Shown here piece after piece: positions 1 to 13,137 of a stretch of DNA of 64,000 nucleotides (position 1 is the stretch's first letter; each line of letters starts with the position of its first letter). Under the pieces are notes generated by a model. It worked only from the letters and a program-made list of their open reading frames with translations, was not told the DNA's origin and did not search any database. The DNA comes from Fomes fomentarius (lineage: Eukaryota; Basidiomycota; Agaricomycetes; Polyporales; Polyporaceae): NCBI GenBank assembly GCA_022606135.1, contig JABYQN010000006.1, positions 248,001 through 312,000 of the forward strand, in the 5' to 3' direction. Both the position numbers and the translations under genes were made by a program.

Positions 1-3000
1 GAGGCTCCAACGAACATTGGGGGCCTGTTGCCGTTCGTCCAGTCTGTGCCGTATGTCAACACAAACACTTCATATATCTTGGACATAACAACTCACAAGC
101 CTTAAGCTCATTGAGATACCTCATGCCCAACCACGCGAATGCCTGTTTGTTTTGTGAGTAGCCATAGTAGTACCTGATACGTCAATTGATCCTTGAGTAC
201 TCAGGAATCCAAGATAATTGTATTAGAATTAGTACAGACCAAGCCGACGCGCGCATCTGCTGCTCAAATCGCATCTTTGTATTGCCGCCTATTCGCCCAG
301 AGCACAAAGGTCAATGACACGGTTACGTGTTGAACGAGGGGCAGTCCGACCTCCGAAGTACTGGTATTGGTACTCCCTCTTGACTATGTCGGCATTCCGG
401 GGTATCCCATCGTGGTCGTTGCGCGATTTCAACGTTGATGCAGGACCGTCCTCAGCTAAATACGGTCATGCACTACGAAAGGATGCGGAGGAGTCTACAG
501 TACTCACGGTCGACGTCTGCATCCTGATCCAGCTTGATGGCGGAGCTGAGTCGATTGTTGAACGAAGGCATGACCCGGCGAGCCTCCGATATGTAGTGAT
601 TCCAACGACTAGGATCCTCGTCTTTGAGAATCAGAGCGGGATCACACTGAGTCGTGCTCAGGCTCGTCTCGTTCTCGCCGGTTGTCTGTGGTATCATGTC
701 CCGCAGGTGCTGAATAGGGCTGACTAATCCGTCAAGACTCCGGGTGTTATGGCGCGCCTGCATCCGCTTGAACTTTGCCTCAAGTTTCGTGAAGTCATCA
801 CCGGATTTCATGATATCCTAGACAGCAAAGTGTATGTCAGCGCTTCGTCATGACGTTAAAACAGACTCAATTACCAGTGCGGACTCAATCATCGGGACAA
901 GTTCAAGGGGGTATGGGCCATATGCGAGTTCCGAATTTATCTCGACCTGCTTTGTCCACTCGTTTGCCATCATTCCCAACAGCCTGCTATACCTCAGTTG
1001 AATGAACGTGTCGACCGCAGCGGCGGGCATGTCAGCGGTATCGCGCGCGGGAGCGGGGATGGCTTCACCCGGAATACTCGCGGACAATGACTTTCCACGG
1101 TCCAGAGGTTGCGCCTCAGTGGAAGGAACAAGGGATGGATCCCAGGCTACGAAATACATGTCACCGTCCAGATCACCAGATGCGATTGTGTCGGGAACGG
1201 AACGAAGCCCTGTAGACGAGAAGACTAAGCGGGATTAGTTGAAGCTTGAGCAACATCGGACGAAGGCGACATGACAAACCTATGCAGTTACGATGATGGC
1301 GGAGCTCTGAACGGTCGACAGCATGTAATTTGCGAAGGTCTGTGAACACACGTGAGATATGGTAACAACGGTGATCCCAACCTATGATTTACCTCCGGGA
1401 TGATATGACGGGTTACTGATGGATCGGATCAGCACTAAGCTCGAGACGTCATGAAGAGATCGACACACCGTGCTACTATCACATCTCGAACTAAGACCCC
1501 GCCTCGGGTAGGAAGGTTGATGTAAACTTGGTCAGGAGCAAGTATGCCTTCCTCATCAACGACACCGAACAGGTAACACGAGTCTTGAACGCGGAGATTC
1601 ATCTTCTTCCGTAGGCTGTCGTACTGATATTTCTGGAACTCCTGCAACCGCGCTCTCACAATGGGCTCGGAAAGTTCATGCCTAGCAAGTAACATCGTAT
1701 ATACTATAATACCACGATGAGTGTGATTATACGGGTCATATGGGGCAAAAGGACACAAAGAGAAAGTCATACGCACGGCCCTGGAACAAGCTATCTTCTG
1801 CGCCAGCGTCAAGTTCGCCCTGAATGTACGCCAACGCTCTCTGACGATCGGTGACGATGCTGCCAATGAGGTCAAGCTGATCTTGAACGAGCCGCTCGAA
1901 TACTTTCAGAGGGACGCCGAGCGTCAAAAGGAGCACTGTGAACTGGATATTCAACCGTGCTGCGGCAGGCGGAGAGTTATGTTTGTTGAGCTCCAGCGCA
2001 ATTGGCCCTCCTTCGTATTCCCGCATCGACGGTCGATACGCAATCAATGGAGTCGCTGCTGAGGAGCAATGCCTCTGACATAATTGGTCGAACTTCTCAT
2101 TGGGATAGCGCACAAGAAGACCCTTGATGCCACCGCGTCGAATCTGAAAGACTGCGAGGATATCAACTTAGGGCCTGTGCCAATTAATCTCGCAGTTTAC
2201 CAGTTGTGTCCGCAGGAAATTCATGTCGTGTACAGATCTGGGCAGCAAATGAATCACGAATCATGCCGCACCCGTCGCTGTGCAGAGACCCGTCCGGAGC
2301 CGTTATATCCGGAATTTGGAGTGTGAGTTCATCCGGAACCTGTGTGGCTTCTTTGAGCAAGCTGAATAGTAAGAAGCGTCGGACGCACATCAAGTGACTG
2401 CAGCGTGGAGGAGAAGGACAGTCCCAGACGCGCGGAATACTTGCCGTATCCGGACTTCAGGAACACGGACTGGAGGTCTCCAAAGCTTTTCAGGACTCGA
2501 TCGACGGTCCAATCTTGGTCCTCTCGGAAGAACACCAGCTTCCCGGTCTTCACATGAGACTCCGTGAACCCAAAGAATCGGTACCTATAAGAGCGGTGAG
2601 TTGTGTTTAAATCTCGATCACAACAGGATCTGAAGGCAGACTGACCGGACGTTGTTCATCGTAATTCCAACACGTATCCAATGAAGCATCGCCTCGCGCA
2701 GAATCTCATCCTTAGCCTTCTTTCGCAGCGACACTAGCAGGTAACGCGTAGGGTCATCTACAAGACGCGTCGCGCGAGAAGCAGGGTGACTTTGTAGGTG
2801 TAAACCATGGAAATTGACTCCGTCAATGCAGTCGACGGCGTATATTGACACGAATTGTTTTGGTATCATGCGTCGTGATGTCGTAAGAGGTCGTAAGGGT
2901 ATGTGGGCGCAACAAGGACGCAGGCAAGAGAGTGAGAACTTGAAGTTGAAGTTCGAACTTGCTAGCCGACGGCCATTGCCGGTTACTTGCGTCACTCTGT

Positions 3001-3249
3001 TACTTATCAACCACGCTCAGCAAGGGTATATGCACTTCCATGCTCGTTCAGAGTCGTCCAACCTTCTGTTGTCAACATAAGATTTGGCGCAGGATGAAAC
3101 CTCATCCCTTGAAACTCATATTGGTCAACGTTCAGTACAGTCAATAATCTTAAAGCCCCGCTACCACCCATGGTACGTACGCATGTGGACACGTACTCAC
3201 GGAAAGTACTGCAATGTACAGCGACCATGACATAGGAATGAAGGTTCAT
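1..3249 (-). CDS. Cellular RNA-dependent RNA polymerase (QDE-1/RDR family), copy 1, partial at left edge
   Basis: RdRPs of this family make double-stranded RNA for gene silencing. Reading leftwards, the exons give in order: SGYGKYSARLGLSFSST (near 2430), a DGSLHSDGCGMI block (near 2280), YRPSMREYEGG (near 2030), a LLTLGVP block (near 1920), GVVDEEGILAPDQVY (near 1520), an RNPSYHPGD junction near 1400, and the catalytic DLDGD on 1160-1174. Further C-terminal blocks follow: an EYQYQYFGG segment near 350, then RASAW near 260 spliced to YYYGYSQNKQAFAWLGMRYL near 130. The last exon appears to run past base 1. No in-frame stop or frameshift was noticed in the exons I followed. The N-terminal start is uncertain: coding-like sequence reaches about 3249 (QGMRFHPAPNL), so the protein seems to begin close to the polymerase core, without the long N-terminus of QDE-1. 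Family confidence is high; exon borders are approximate. Confidence 0.85.
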
Positions 3250-5183
3250 ACTTACACTCTGAAAGCCCGGAGGATGAACGATGATTTCGCTTCAGTAACT
3301 CTGAATCTTCCCAATACACATACATTCCCCTCTCATCCCACCGTCAGTGGGAGGACGACATGATTGAATGAGCTGCGTACACTCTCAATGCATAGTGCGT
3401 AATCCATGTATGTTGACAGGGGCTCTATCTGACTTCCACTGCTCTATTGCATCAGCCTTCGGTTCTCCGACGGCGACGGCCCGAGTCGGTCACGACGGAC
3501 ACTGTAATGGGATGGGCCCCTGAGTCCGGGTTGAGCGTAGTAGGAACCGGGTCATGCACTCAGGAGGAGCACATGTTCTTTCGATGACCACTTGACTACG
3601 GCAGGGTGGATCTTGTGCGGAGACATATGATCTATCACTGACCTTCTCGACTCGAAGCATTCAAGCGTTGTTGGGCGCGCAAGACGGAGTAGCAGTGAAT
3701 GTGAAGGGTGTGAAGGGCCGCAGTAAGCCCCAAGCCTCACGGGTGATGGTCATGCATTGGAGCTGTTTCACACCCTTGCATGGCTGGGAGCGGTCGGCGG
3801 CCTCCTATTCACTCCCTAGCCGTTCCCATCATCATTTCTCATTACAATAGAGTTAGGTATCGGGGTCAGGTGAACGCGCCTGAAGCCAACTTCCTTCGCC
3901 CAGCGCCTGCGACTCTCTTCAGTCTACTCATTCAGTCCACTCATGTTCTCACGGCGATTTCGTATCTGCAACCCCTGCGTCGCGGCTTCGAGGTTCGTGA
4001 AGCCACCAGGAACAGTTCAGCGATATGTATAGAACCTGACATGTCGATGCTCTTATGCACAGAATCGCGAAGACAATCCCGTGATCTCAGTGGCAACTCT
4101 TGGGATCCGTGGCACCACAGCCTTGGTATGGTAGAGGTATGGTCATTTGTCACGGAATCTGGGAACTGGTGGCACTCGTAGTTTGAGGCTATACTTAGAT
4201 GAAGTCAACAGACTTCCTGCACAGCAAGCTATGCCTTCCCGGGGTGTCAACTGGATAGGAGACGGTATGCGCGGCGCCACATGCTCTGCAGCAACGTAAA
4301 GTGGCTGGACGCACATTTATGAACATTCCGTACTGTTGCCGTTCTTTGGGGCGAGGAACGTCTCACAAGCTCCCTCGAGAAGGCTTCTGAATGCGGGGTA
4401 TCAATGAATATGGTACGCTTTTCACACATTCATGTCCTCTGACACAATTCTCATTCTGTTCTCAAAGATTGTAACGATATGCGTATGAATGCAGAACCCT
4501 CTGTGCCGGTCATATGCCTGGGCCTCATGATCTGCGAGGGGTATCCTTTGGTATTGCACCCCGCTATAGTCATCGCATACCTAAGACGATCGGGCTTCCT
4601 CGGCGTCCACGTAAGTAGCCACTCCGTCGAGATGGAAGTTGCACTAATGTCGCACCTTCCGTTGCTACTTGAACTATATGAAGAGACTGTCTCGGGGCGG
4701 CTCTCGCACTCGGTAGACAATCACTGTCCCTGCGATGCCATTGGCCGAGCTATTGTTGGGTAATCGTGGGTAGCTCAAGATATGAGGACGTCGCTGGAGC
4801 TCCAACGATTTGCTCCCTATCCAGTGGCGTCAAGACAGAGCCCATGTGCGCTGCGATTAACGGACAGACGGTCTTCTGCCCCGCCAAGGAGGTCCGGGTC
4901 TTCCCAGGCGGCCACCACGGTAGGTTCTGTACTATCCCGTCTTGAGCTCTTCCGTCCAGCTGACGTCTTTGCTAATGTGAAGGGAGCCCGATGTGGGAGG
5001 GCCCATGACTTTGCGAATGACCTCTTGGGAACTCGGACTGCGGGTGCGAGAGATAACAGGCCTTTCAAGGACGGCATAAAAAGCCCCTCGCAAGAATGGA
5101 AGGGGTCCCAACCTCCGCCGAGGCTCCTATCTCTATTCTTACCGCCACCCACCCACCCGCCGAAGCTCCTGCCTCGATACATC
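3250..5183. other. Intergenic, no gene recognised
   Basis: About 1.9 kb between the 5' side of RdRP copy 1 and the alcohol oxidase start. Only short ORFs in all frames, none with recognisable motifs. The right end is the alcohol oxidase promoter. Confidence 0.6.
5075..5083 (+). promoter_or_regulatory. TATA-like box of the alcohol oxidase gene
   Basis: The sequence cataaaaag lies 109 bases upstream of the oxidase ATG, the same spacing as the TATA boxes of the repeat-protein and M35 genes in this window (94-109 bases). Confidence 0.5.
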
Positions 5184-7760
5184 ATGGGTCACCCAGAGGA
5201 AGTCGATGTCATCGTTTGCGGGTGCGTCGGCAACCTTCTGTTCCTGACCTCCTGACTCGCAGTCTCACCGTGCCTTGGGCTTGTGTTCACAGTGGTGGTC
5301 CCGCTGGCTCCGTAGTCGCTGGACGTCTTGCATATGCCGACCCTACTCTCAAGGTCATGCTCATCGAGGGTGAGTACCCGCGGGCTACGGTGGATGTAGT
5401 TACCTGATTGTCGTGCTTCACAGGCGGCGCCAACAACCGCGATGACCCTTGGGTATACCGGTGAGCAGCCACCCTGTGCTAGGATGTACATGTCGTTGAC
5501 ACCATACCTAGCCCCGGTATCTACGTCCGCAACATGCAGCGCGACGGGATGTAAGCATCATATAGTACTAGCATTGATGATATTCGCTAACGGCCATATA
5601 GCAACGACAAGGGTACCTTCTACACCGACACGATGCAGTCGTCGTATCTTCGTGGGAGGCGGGCTATCGTACCGTGCGCAAACATCCTCGGTGGCGGTAG
5701 TAGCATCAACTTCCAGATGTACACTCGTGCCTCTGCGTCCGACTGGGGTAAGTTCCCTACCTACTAGCATTACTTTGGCCACGGACATAACTGAGAATCT
5801 CCGCCACAGACGACTTCAAGACCGAGGGATGGACCACAAACGACCTCTTCCCGCTCATGAAGCGTCTCGAGAACTACCAGAAGCCGGTCAACAACGACAC
5901 ACACGGCTACGACGGCCCTATCGCAATCAGCAATGGTGGACAGATCACGCCTGTCGCTCAGGACTTCTTGCGCGCATCCCACGCCATTGGCGTCCCGTAC
6001 AGCGGTACGTGCCAATCGTTACATAGTACGGTGGAATTCTCAGACCCCGACATAACTGCTCGTAGATGATATCCAGGATCTCAAGACAGCCCACGGCGCT
6101 GAGATCTGGGCGAAGTACATTAACCGTCATACGGGACGTCGTAGTGACGCTGCAACTGGTGAGACGATAAAGCAATGCTATCTTCGGTATTGGTCTGATA
6201 TTGGCCTGTAGCATACGTTCACAGCGTCATGGACACCCAGAACAACTTGTACCTTCGCTGCAACGCACGTGTCTCTCGTGTCCTCTTCGACGCGAACAAC
6301 ACCGCTGTCGGCGTCGCATACGTGCCGTCCCGCAACCGCGCGAACAACGTGGTCGAGACGATCGTCAAGGCGCGCAAGATGGTCGTCCTCAGCTCAGGCA
6401 CCCTTGGCACGCCCCAGATCTTGGAGCGTTCTGGTGTCGGCAACGCCGAGCTTCTCAACAAACTCAACATTCCCGTTGTCAGCGACCTCCCGGGTGTTGG
6501 TGAGGAGTACCAGGACCACTACACCACTCTTTCTATCTACCGCGTGTCAAACGAGACGCAGACCCTCGACGACTTCCTCCGCGGTGACAAGGAGGTGCAG
6601 AAGGAGCTCTTCGCCGAGTGGGAGACGAGTCCCGAGAAGGCACGCCTCTCCTCCAATGCGATCGACGCTGGGTTCAAGATCCGTCCAACGGAGGAGGAGC
6701 TGAAGGAGATGGGCCCCGAGTTCAACGAGCTCTGGAACAGCTACTTTAAAGACAAGCCCGACAAGCCTGTCATGTTCGGCTCCATCGTCTCCGGTGCATA
6801 TGCAGACCACACCCTCCTCCCGCCTGGCAAGTACATCACTATGTTCCAGTACCTGGAGTACCCCGCGAGCCGTGGCAAGGTGGGTCCTGCTCGGTAATTG
6901 GCCAGCAAATGACTTACTGAGAGAGCCGCTGGTAGATCCACATCAAGTCAGCGAACCCTTACGTCGAACCGTTCTTCGACAGCGGCTTCATGAACAACAA
7001 GGCCGACTTCGCGCCCATCCGCTGGTGCTACAAGAAGACGCGTGAGGTTGCGCGTCGAATGGATGGTGAGTCTTCAGCCGGGGACAGCTCTCATAGCCGT
7101 TGCTGACAACACGCAGCCTTCCGTGGCGAGCTCGCGTCGCACCACCCCCACTTCCATCCGAGCTCGCCCGCCGCTGCGCGCGATATCGACATCAGGACCG
7201 CACGGGAGATCCTCCCGAACAGCCTCACCGTCGGTATCCACATGGGCACGTGGCACACTCCGTGCGAGCCGTTCGACGCGAGCAAGGTGCATGAGGACAT
7301 CAAGTACACCAAGGAGGACGACGAGGCGATCGACAACTGGATTGCGGACCACGTCGAGACGACCTGGCACTCGCTGGGAACGTGCGCGATGAAGCCGCGC
7401 GAGCAGGGTGGTGTCCTCGACAAGCGCCTCAACGTCTATGGCACGCAGAACCTCAAGTGTGTCGACCTCAGTATCTGCCCGGTGAGTAGAGCGTTTCGCT
7501 GCAGACACTACTACAATCTGGGGTCTAACCTTGAACCCGCAGGATAACCTGGGCACGAACACGTACTCGTCCGCCCTATTGGTCGGCGAGAAGGGTGCGG
7601 ACCTGATTGCGGAGGACCTTGGTAAGCCACATTATACTTCACGAATGAGAAAGTCACTAACTCCCTGTTCTTTGTAGGCCTCAAGCTTCGCTTCCCTCAC
7701 GCACCAGTTCCTCACGCCCCGGTCCCCACGGGTAAGCCCGCCACTCAACTTGTGCGGTGA
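5184..7760 (+). CDS. Alcohol oxidase (GMC oxidoreductase, AOX type)
   Basis: A flavoenzyme that oxidises short alcohols, classically methanol, with O2 to the aldehyde and H2O2. In wood-rot basidiomycetes it is a likely peroxide source. Twelve exons could be read: 5184-5221, 5293-5369, 5424-5460, 5512-5550, 5602-5747, 5810-6004, 6066-6158, 6212-6879, 6936-7065, 7117-7481, 7543-7621, 7678-7760. The first splice builds the FAD dinucleotide-binding motif VIVCGGGPAGSV. A GMC signature ([22 protein letters not shown]) follows in exon 5, [15 protein letters not shown] in exon 8, and the C-terminal block [18 protein letters not shown] in exons 10-11. The tail [18 protein letters not shown] matches the C-terminus I associate with basidiomycete AOX; no canonical SKL peroxisomal signal is present. 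The frame is open throughout, so it looks functional. Other GMC enzymes (aryl-alcohol oxidase, pyranose oxidase) fit the whole-length motif pattern less well. Confidence 0.93.
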
Positions 7761-8278
7761 ATGAAGGATGTCGAGTATGTATGTTTGAGGAGTGATGTGT
7801 AAGACTCGGATCTCTTTTCTAAGTGCTTGAGAATACGCGAAGACAATTCGACTTCTTTTAGTTGTCAGTGTACCATTATTCCATCCTGTCCATCATCTTT
7901 TGTTGTATGTACGAATAGTATCTCGTCATGAATGCAAGTGTTGCATATTGTACCAGAGAAGGAATCATCTTTATAATATGCCCCATTTTGAAGAAGCTCT
8001 GAAAACGTCCTACTCGTACGCGCCGACTCGGAGAACATTCAACGCGTCGGTGGCTGCGGGCGCTCACGCCACCGACGCGTCTGTTTCCAAAACGGGAGCG
8101 CGTGGGTATCCTGACGGTCATTCAACTTCGGAAGTCGCACAGGCTCAAATGGGTTTCCTCAGGCCGCCTCAATATTGCACATGCTCTAGCAGTAAACTAC
8201 GACGACGACGGCGACGTTCTCGACGACCTGGGTAAGATTCACGACTGACGACGACGACTCCACACGGCACTGCTAGCA
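7761..8278. other. Intergenic: AOX 3' region, palindrome, GAC-rich tract
   Basis: Contains the AOX 3' UTR, an inverted repeat at 8042-8080 (listed separately) and a GAC/CGA-rich tract around 8197-8260. A donor-like ggtaag near 8231 and an acceptor-like ctag just before the next ATG suggest a 5' UTR intron of the downstream gene ending two bases before its start codon. Confidence 0.5.
8042..8080. repeat. Inverted repeat (palindrome A), related to 15637-15675
   Basis: Two perfect 13-base arms, acgcgtcggtggc and gccaccgacgcgt, flank a 13-base GC-rich loop. The same arm core occurs as a second palindrome 7.6 kb away. A flanking ggaaacag (reverse strand here) is also shared, so the two are probably copies of one short element. 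Confidence 0.7.
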
Positions 8279-10880
8279 ATGTCCACTGTTGCTGACCATT
8301 CCTCACCTCCCGAACGTTCGAACTCTGTACCGTTCCCGTCGGAGGATGGCGGAAGGGAGCTGAAAGGTGACTATATGCGCTCTTTACCTCCATTATCCAT
8401 CTGTAACAGATGTTTGCAGAGTCCGCCTCTTCTTCGTCTAATCTGACGAGCTCTGACAAGCTTTCCGCACTTCCAACACAGTCGTCCCCGGTTCTCGAAC
8501 GACTTCGAACCCCGAGTCGTGTAATCCGGAGGAACCGCGATGCTTCCGGCTCTCTCACCTCAATCGAATCCGCCTCCGGCAGCCTGCGAGCCCTGCAGTC
8601 CCTTCCTGGAGCTATCCGTCAGAGCGAATCCGCAGAGTCGTCAGGCCCGACGGAACGGAATGAGAGTGAGAGGTCTCTGCCGGCGACCTTGCAGAATACT
8701 CGACAATGTGAGTCCCGAGTCTCTTTGGTACCGGTACAACTCCCTTCCATCCTCAAAGGATCCTTCCCGCTACCCCCTTGGTTCGGAGTCGCACATCGCG
8801 GACCAATCTTTTCTTGAGTTTCCCGGATAACCTTGTTAGTGGAAGATTCTCTATGCGGTCTTGTCGTCTGGGCATCACCAGGCTACAAGCCTTTTCCTTG
8901 CCTGCTCTACGTCTGTACTGGGCTGAATAGCGTCACAGTCATTCTGTGTTGTGATGTCATATATGGGCTCCATGGGTACCAAGGTGGTGACGCGAGGTGA
9001 CATAGCACAATCGCTCTGTTCCCCCGACGCGATCTGCAGGCTCAGAATGAATTTTCTTCTCACGTTGCGTATCGTGCATCTAGAAACGATTGCTGATCAA
9101 AGCATCTCATAGCCGTAACAGGACGTTTGGCTTATCACAGCGATCCTGTAGTTGCATCTCCGTCATTGCGGTCTCGCGAAGGGTCTGCACGAGGTCAGGC
9201 ATTCAGTCAGTCTCCCCCTCCGTCACGTCAGAGCCATGGCCAAGGCACGCGGCACAACAACCTGTCGCCCATGATGCAAGGGAGAGAATTTTCAACGCCG
9301 CAATCTCGCTCGCCAGCCCAGTCACGAGCGGCCTCTCCCCTAAGACTGCTTCAAGGATGGAACTTACATCGCACTCACACTCGTGATGAGCCCTTCATAC
9401 CCGTCGATCCGTTCAGCAGTCACATTCGTTGGTTCGGTTTTCGTCGCGAGCGCTCTCCTAGTCGGCCTGCTGCAGAACCCACGGTATTCCAGATCCAGAC
9501 AGAACGCATCCGGACATTTTGCGGGTTCTGTATCACCACACCAAGTACAGACAACGAAGAAGACCAGGACGAGTCGCATCGAAAGCGGCAACGCTGGCGC
9601 GCGTTCATAAACGACACGACTTTCCTGTTGTCGGATACACTACCGCGTCAGTGTTATCATTGGTTCCTCCTACATCTTCCTTCGTTGTACTGGCAGCGTG
9701 TGGCGCGTGTCTTCGAGGACGCCGAAGTGAGCAAGCCAGAGATCCAGCGCCTCATCGACGCATGCGGGTATTTTGCCCATGACCCTTCGGTGGACGCTGT
9801 CATCGCTAGTGGATTCGCCACTCCGACGGCGGGACAGGGACAGAAGACGCTGGCGCTTGGACTACCTTATCCAGAAGAGTGGAATCCCCCGACAGTGTCT
9901 CCGGCGTTGGCACGGTTCAAGCTCTCCTGGGAGAGTTTCGTCGACACACTCATGCGAGAGTGGAAGACGTTCAATCTTGTTTCTGCTCTACTCTGCACGT
10001 CAGTCACACGCCGTCGCAGGTCTGAAATCAATATGACTGACGCGTATGCACAGGACTATTCTGACGATATTCCAGATCCAAGATGCCGCCGACGATCCCC
10101 TGACGAGATGGTCCGCCTTATTCTCACTGGTCTTCGCGCTCATGAGCTTGTCATATGGCTGCGTGTACATCGTTCACTTCGGAACCATGCGCAGTATGGA
10201 CAGAGCGTCTCGGTGGGCTGAGGTACATCAACCATATTTACTACATCCAATAGGCTAATCCTCACCATTCATTCCATCCGCAGGAGGCACGGAAGACACG
10301 TGCGGCGCTTTTCTGGAACATTTGGGTGCTCCTCGCCACACCTGCCATCTGGCTCGCCTGGTCTATGATCTCCTTCTGCGTCTCGATCCTCTCCTTTGTC
10401 TGGCGCACGGGGTCGCAGGCGGAGCAGGACGGCTTTACCCCACTCACCGCTCAGCAAGCGCTAGGGGTGCGCATCGCGATCTCGGTCGTCTTCGCATTCG
10501 GAGTATTCAACTTCTGGATGATCATCCGCACCTTTAGCTCGTACTCGCGTATCTCCGTCCGGCGCGACCGCCGCAGCCGTTTCGGGCGCCCGGATGAGGA
10601 GAGGGGCCGCGAACGCGAGAGGGCAACAAGAGGAGGGAAGACGCAGAGACACCAACGGCACTCGGACGACGAAAAGGCACATGGGAAGGGGCCTTCGGAC
10701 TCTATGGTTGGCCTCGGGCTGACCGGGATCGGTGGAGAAGGGCTGCGTCAGTCGCCGAGCACCGCTGGTGTGATCCTCGAGAATGTGGATTTGGAGAAGG
10801 GTGAGGGGGTCTACCTGACTGGGGAGCGGACCATGGGTGTGTCTGTCAAGGCGTCTCCGAGGGTGACTCCTAAACTGTAG
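8279..10880 (+). CDS. Fungal membrane protein with four TM segments, unknown function
   Basis: Exons that can be followed: 8279-8366 (MSTVADHSSPPE...), about 8421-8707 (Ser-rich), 9122-9998, 10054-10222 and 10284-10880. The region 8660-9121 is not resolved: a frame-2 stretch reading SPESLWYRYNSL through SHIADQSFLEF (8710-8825) looks coding but I could not join it cleanly. The N-terminal half is Ser/Arg/Pro-rich and probably cytosolic and phosphorylated. Four hydrophobic spans follow: NLVSALLCTTILTIFQI, ALFSLVFALMSLSYGCVYIV, VLLATPAIWLAWSMISFCVS and IAISVVFAFGVFNFWMII. A charged Arg/Glu-rich tail of about 120 residues closes the protein. I do not recognise a named family; the TM block feels conserved in basidiomycetes, but that is recollection. 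Confidence 0.7.
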
Positions 10881-13137
10881 GTTGACCGTATGGTTGTATG
10901 GTCGTACATGTCCAATACTGCATGGTGAGTCTGAATACCATGGCTGCGCTGCGTTTTGGCTGCTGACTGACTTGCTAGAATCCCGTTCTCGACGCTTTAC
11001 TCACGCACGCACGCACTCAATGCAACGACGAGGTTATGAACGACAAGGACAATTTGCTATTCGCCCACATCTATATTGGGACTTTGATTCATATACCCGG
11101 TGGCTGTCGTCAATGTGTTATCGATCATATTGCATGTTCCAATGAGACTTATCGTGCACGTACCGCACACCATTCGTTCCTGAAAGTCCGCGAACATCGT
11201 GCTATCCGGCGGCCGATGGGAGAAAGTGACACCTGACGTTATAATGTCAACTCGATTCGTCCATGTCTTGACGAACCACACGCAAGTTCGACAACATTCG
11301 CGATATATGATGCAAGAGAAAAAGCTTATGGATCGGCATTTGGCCCCTCGATAGTCCCTTGGCACCCTATTACTGGATGCGCAGCATCCCTCTCGTCACG
11401 GTGAGAGCAATATTCCTTTGTCGCTGCGCCCGCCCAGTTTTATGACCGACTTGTAGAACATCTTGGCGCTCGTGCGAGTGGTTACGATGTGTGTGGGCGT
11501 GCCGAGAGATCACTGGCCGGCGGACCTCCGCATACAACCAACGCCAAGCGGCTCGACGTGTTACGTGGTGAGTGATAGACATCCAGCCTGCACCGGGCTC
11601 TATAGGATACCGCCGGAGCTAAGCCTATTGAGCCCTCCGGCAGCTTACCACTAGGGCTTCGGACTATAAGGCGGGGCGAGGTCGTGCACGGCCAAGCTTC
11701 CCCATGGTGCTCATCTGTTCACCCGAAATGGGAGCTGTGTTGCGATACCGTGGTATATTCGCGCAGTAACTCTCACACTCCGCGACTCAGGTGGAAGGGG
11801 ACGGATATTCATTGTACTTGCTACTGCGCAGAACGATGGTTCGCTATGATGCAATCTGTCTCCCAAGAATCATCGGATGCGGAAGCTCCGGATCCCCATG
11901 TCGCTGAACGGGTGGAGACAATGAGCTTCATGTCCTCTTGGGCCTCACACGACCGTTTTGCTAGTAGCAGACAGTAGTCGTCGTTTGTGGAAGCATTACT
12001 GTCCTGAGAATGCGCAGTAGATGCGTTGTTCTTCAGTGTGCCCGTGAGAGCGCTTGGGTGAAGTGCGGTGCGGGTCAGTACTTTCACTTTCTCTCGTCTC
12101 TATTGGCACCGTTCCGTGTACGGTCATGCTACCTACTGACCTGTTCTAGACTCTCAGAAGTACACAAAGACCATCATAACTGCATCACAGAAGTTGCCTG
12201 ACCTCGAAAAGATGTGCCATAACTTAGAGCTACCCCTCTTCTGTCATCAACTGAAGGTGCATGTATCTGCATTCGAATTTTCGTCACTTATAAACCCTAA
12301 TACATGACAGGCACGGGTTAAAAATGAGGCATACATGAGGCGCACCTCTCATCTCCAGCGACTCAACGGTACAGCTCCCGTATGTTGGATGATCCCGTGT
12401 GAACCTACTGGTCGAACACCGGCACCCGGCTGGTGCAATCTCCCGTAGGAAGTCTCATCTCAAGTCAGCGCAGCGGGAAACACTGACTGAGTTTTGGCAG
12501 CCAAGCCGACGGGCGAGTCAAAACGTCTCTGCACTAGAATGCTCCCGAATGCCAGGGATGTAGTTGGCAACGGAGCGCTGCGCTCGGAGCTCCCAGACAT
12601 GCAGTGCTGGGTCACCCGTTCTCATCGCCAGACATGCGGAAGAGCTCTCAATACTCACCACAACACAGATGACGCCGAGGGGCTGGTATGACCTACTTCG
12701 TTGGTCTGTTTCGACGAACTCTCGTACTAGAACTAACCATGAGTACTTCAAGTCACTTCAGTGTAGATTGTAGGTGGTTGATCTACGTCGGAGGTGATGA
12801 ATGGCTGTCTGACGCTATTGTTAGCTCTTTGACCACTCCCACACAGATGCCAAGAGTGCAAGTCACCGCTGCGAAGAGTAGCCACTGACTGACCAACAAC
12901 CCGCTAGAGCGAGCGATCTTTCTCAGTGCCAAGGACCGTTTGCACATCATTGGGCTGTGGCGTGCTTTGGACGGACTATCCTCTAATTTGAGCGTCGCAC
13001 CTTTTGGTTTTCAGGCATCCGCAACGGATATATAAAGCTAGGATGCTGCCCCCGTTTCTGACCCAGCTCGCAGCTCCAGTCATCTACATCCCAGCTCCTG
13101 ACACACCGTCGCTCCTCAGTACTCAATCCAAGCCGCA
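10881..13137. other. Intergenic, no gene recognised
   Basis: About 2.26 kb between the membrane-protein stop and the repeat-protein start. Short ORFs on both strands only, with no motif, repeat or RNA gene seen. The last 120 bases are the promoter of the next gene. Confidence 0.6.
13029..13036 (+). promoter_or_regulatory. TATA box of the repeat-peptide gene
   Basis: A consensus tatataaa stands 109 bases before the ATG at 13138. Its clean match supports a real, well-expressed gene and the chosen start. Confidence 0.65.

Noticed and set aside
4479..4763. 94-codon plus-strand ORF upstream of AOX
   Set aside because: No motif or splice partner; the opposite strand is equally open, typical of chance ORFs in GC-rich DNA.
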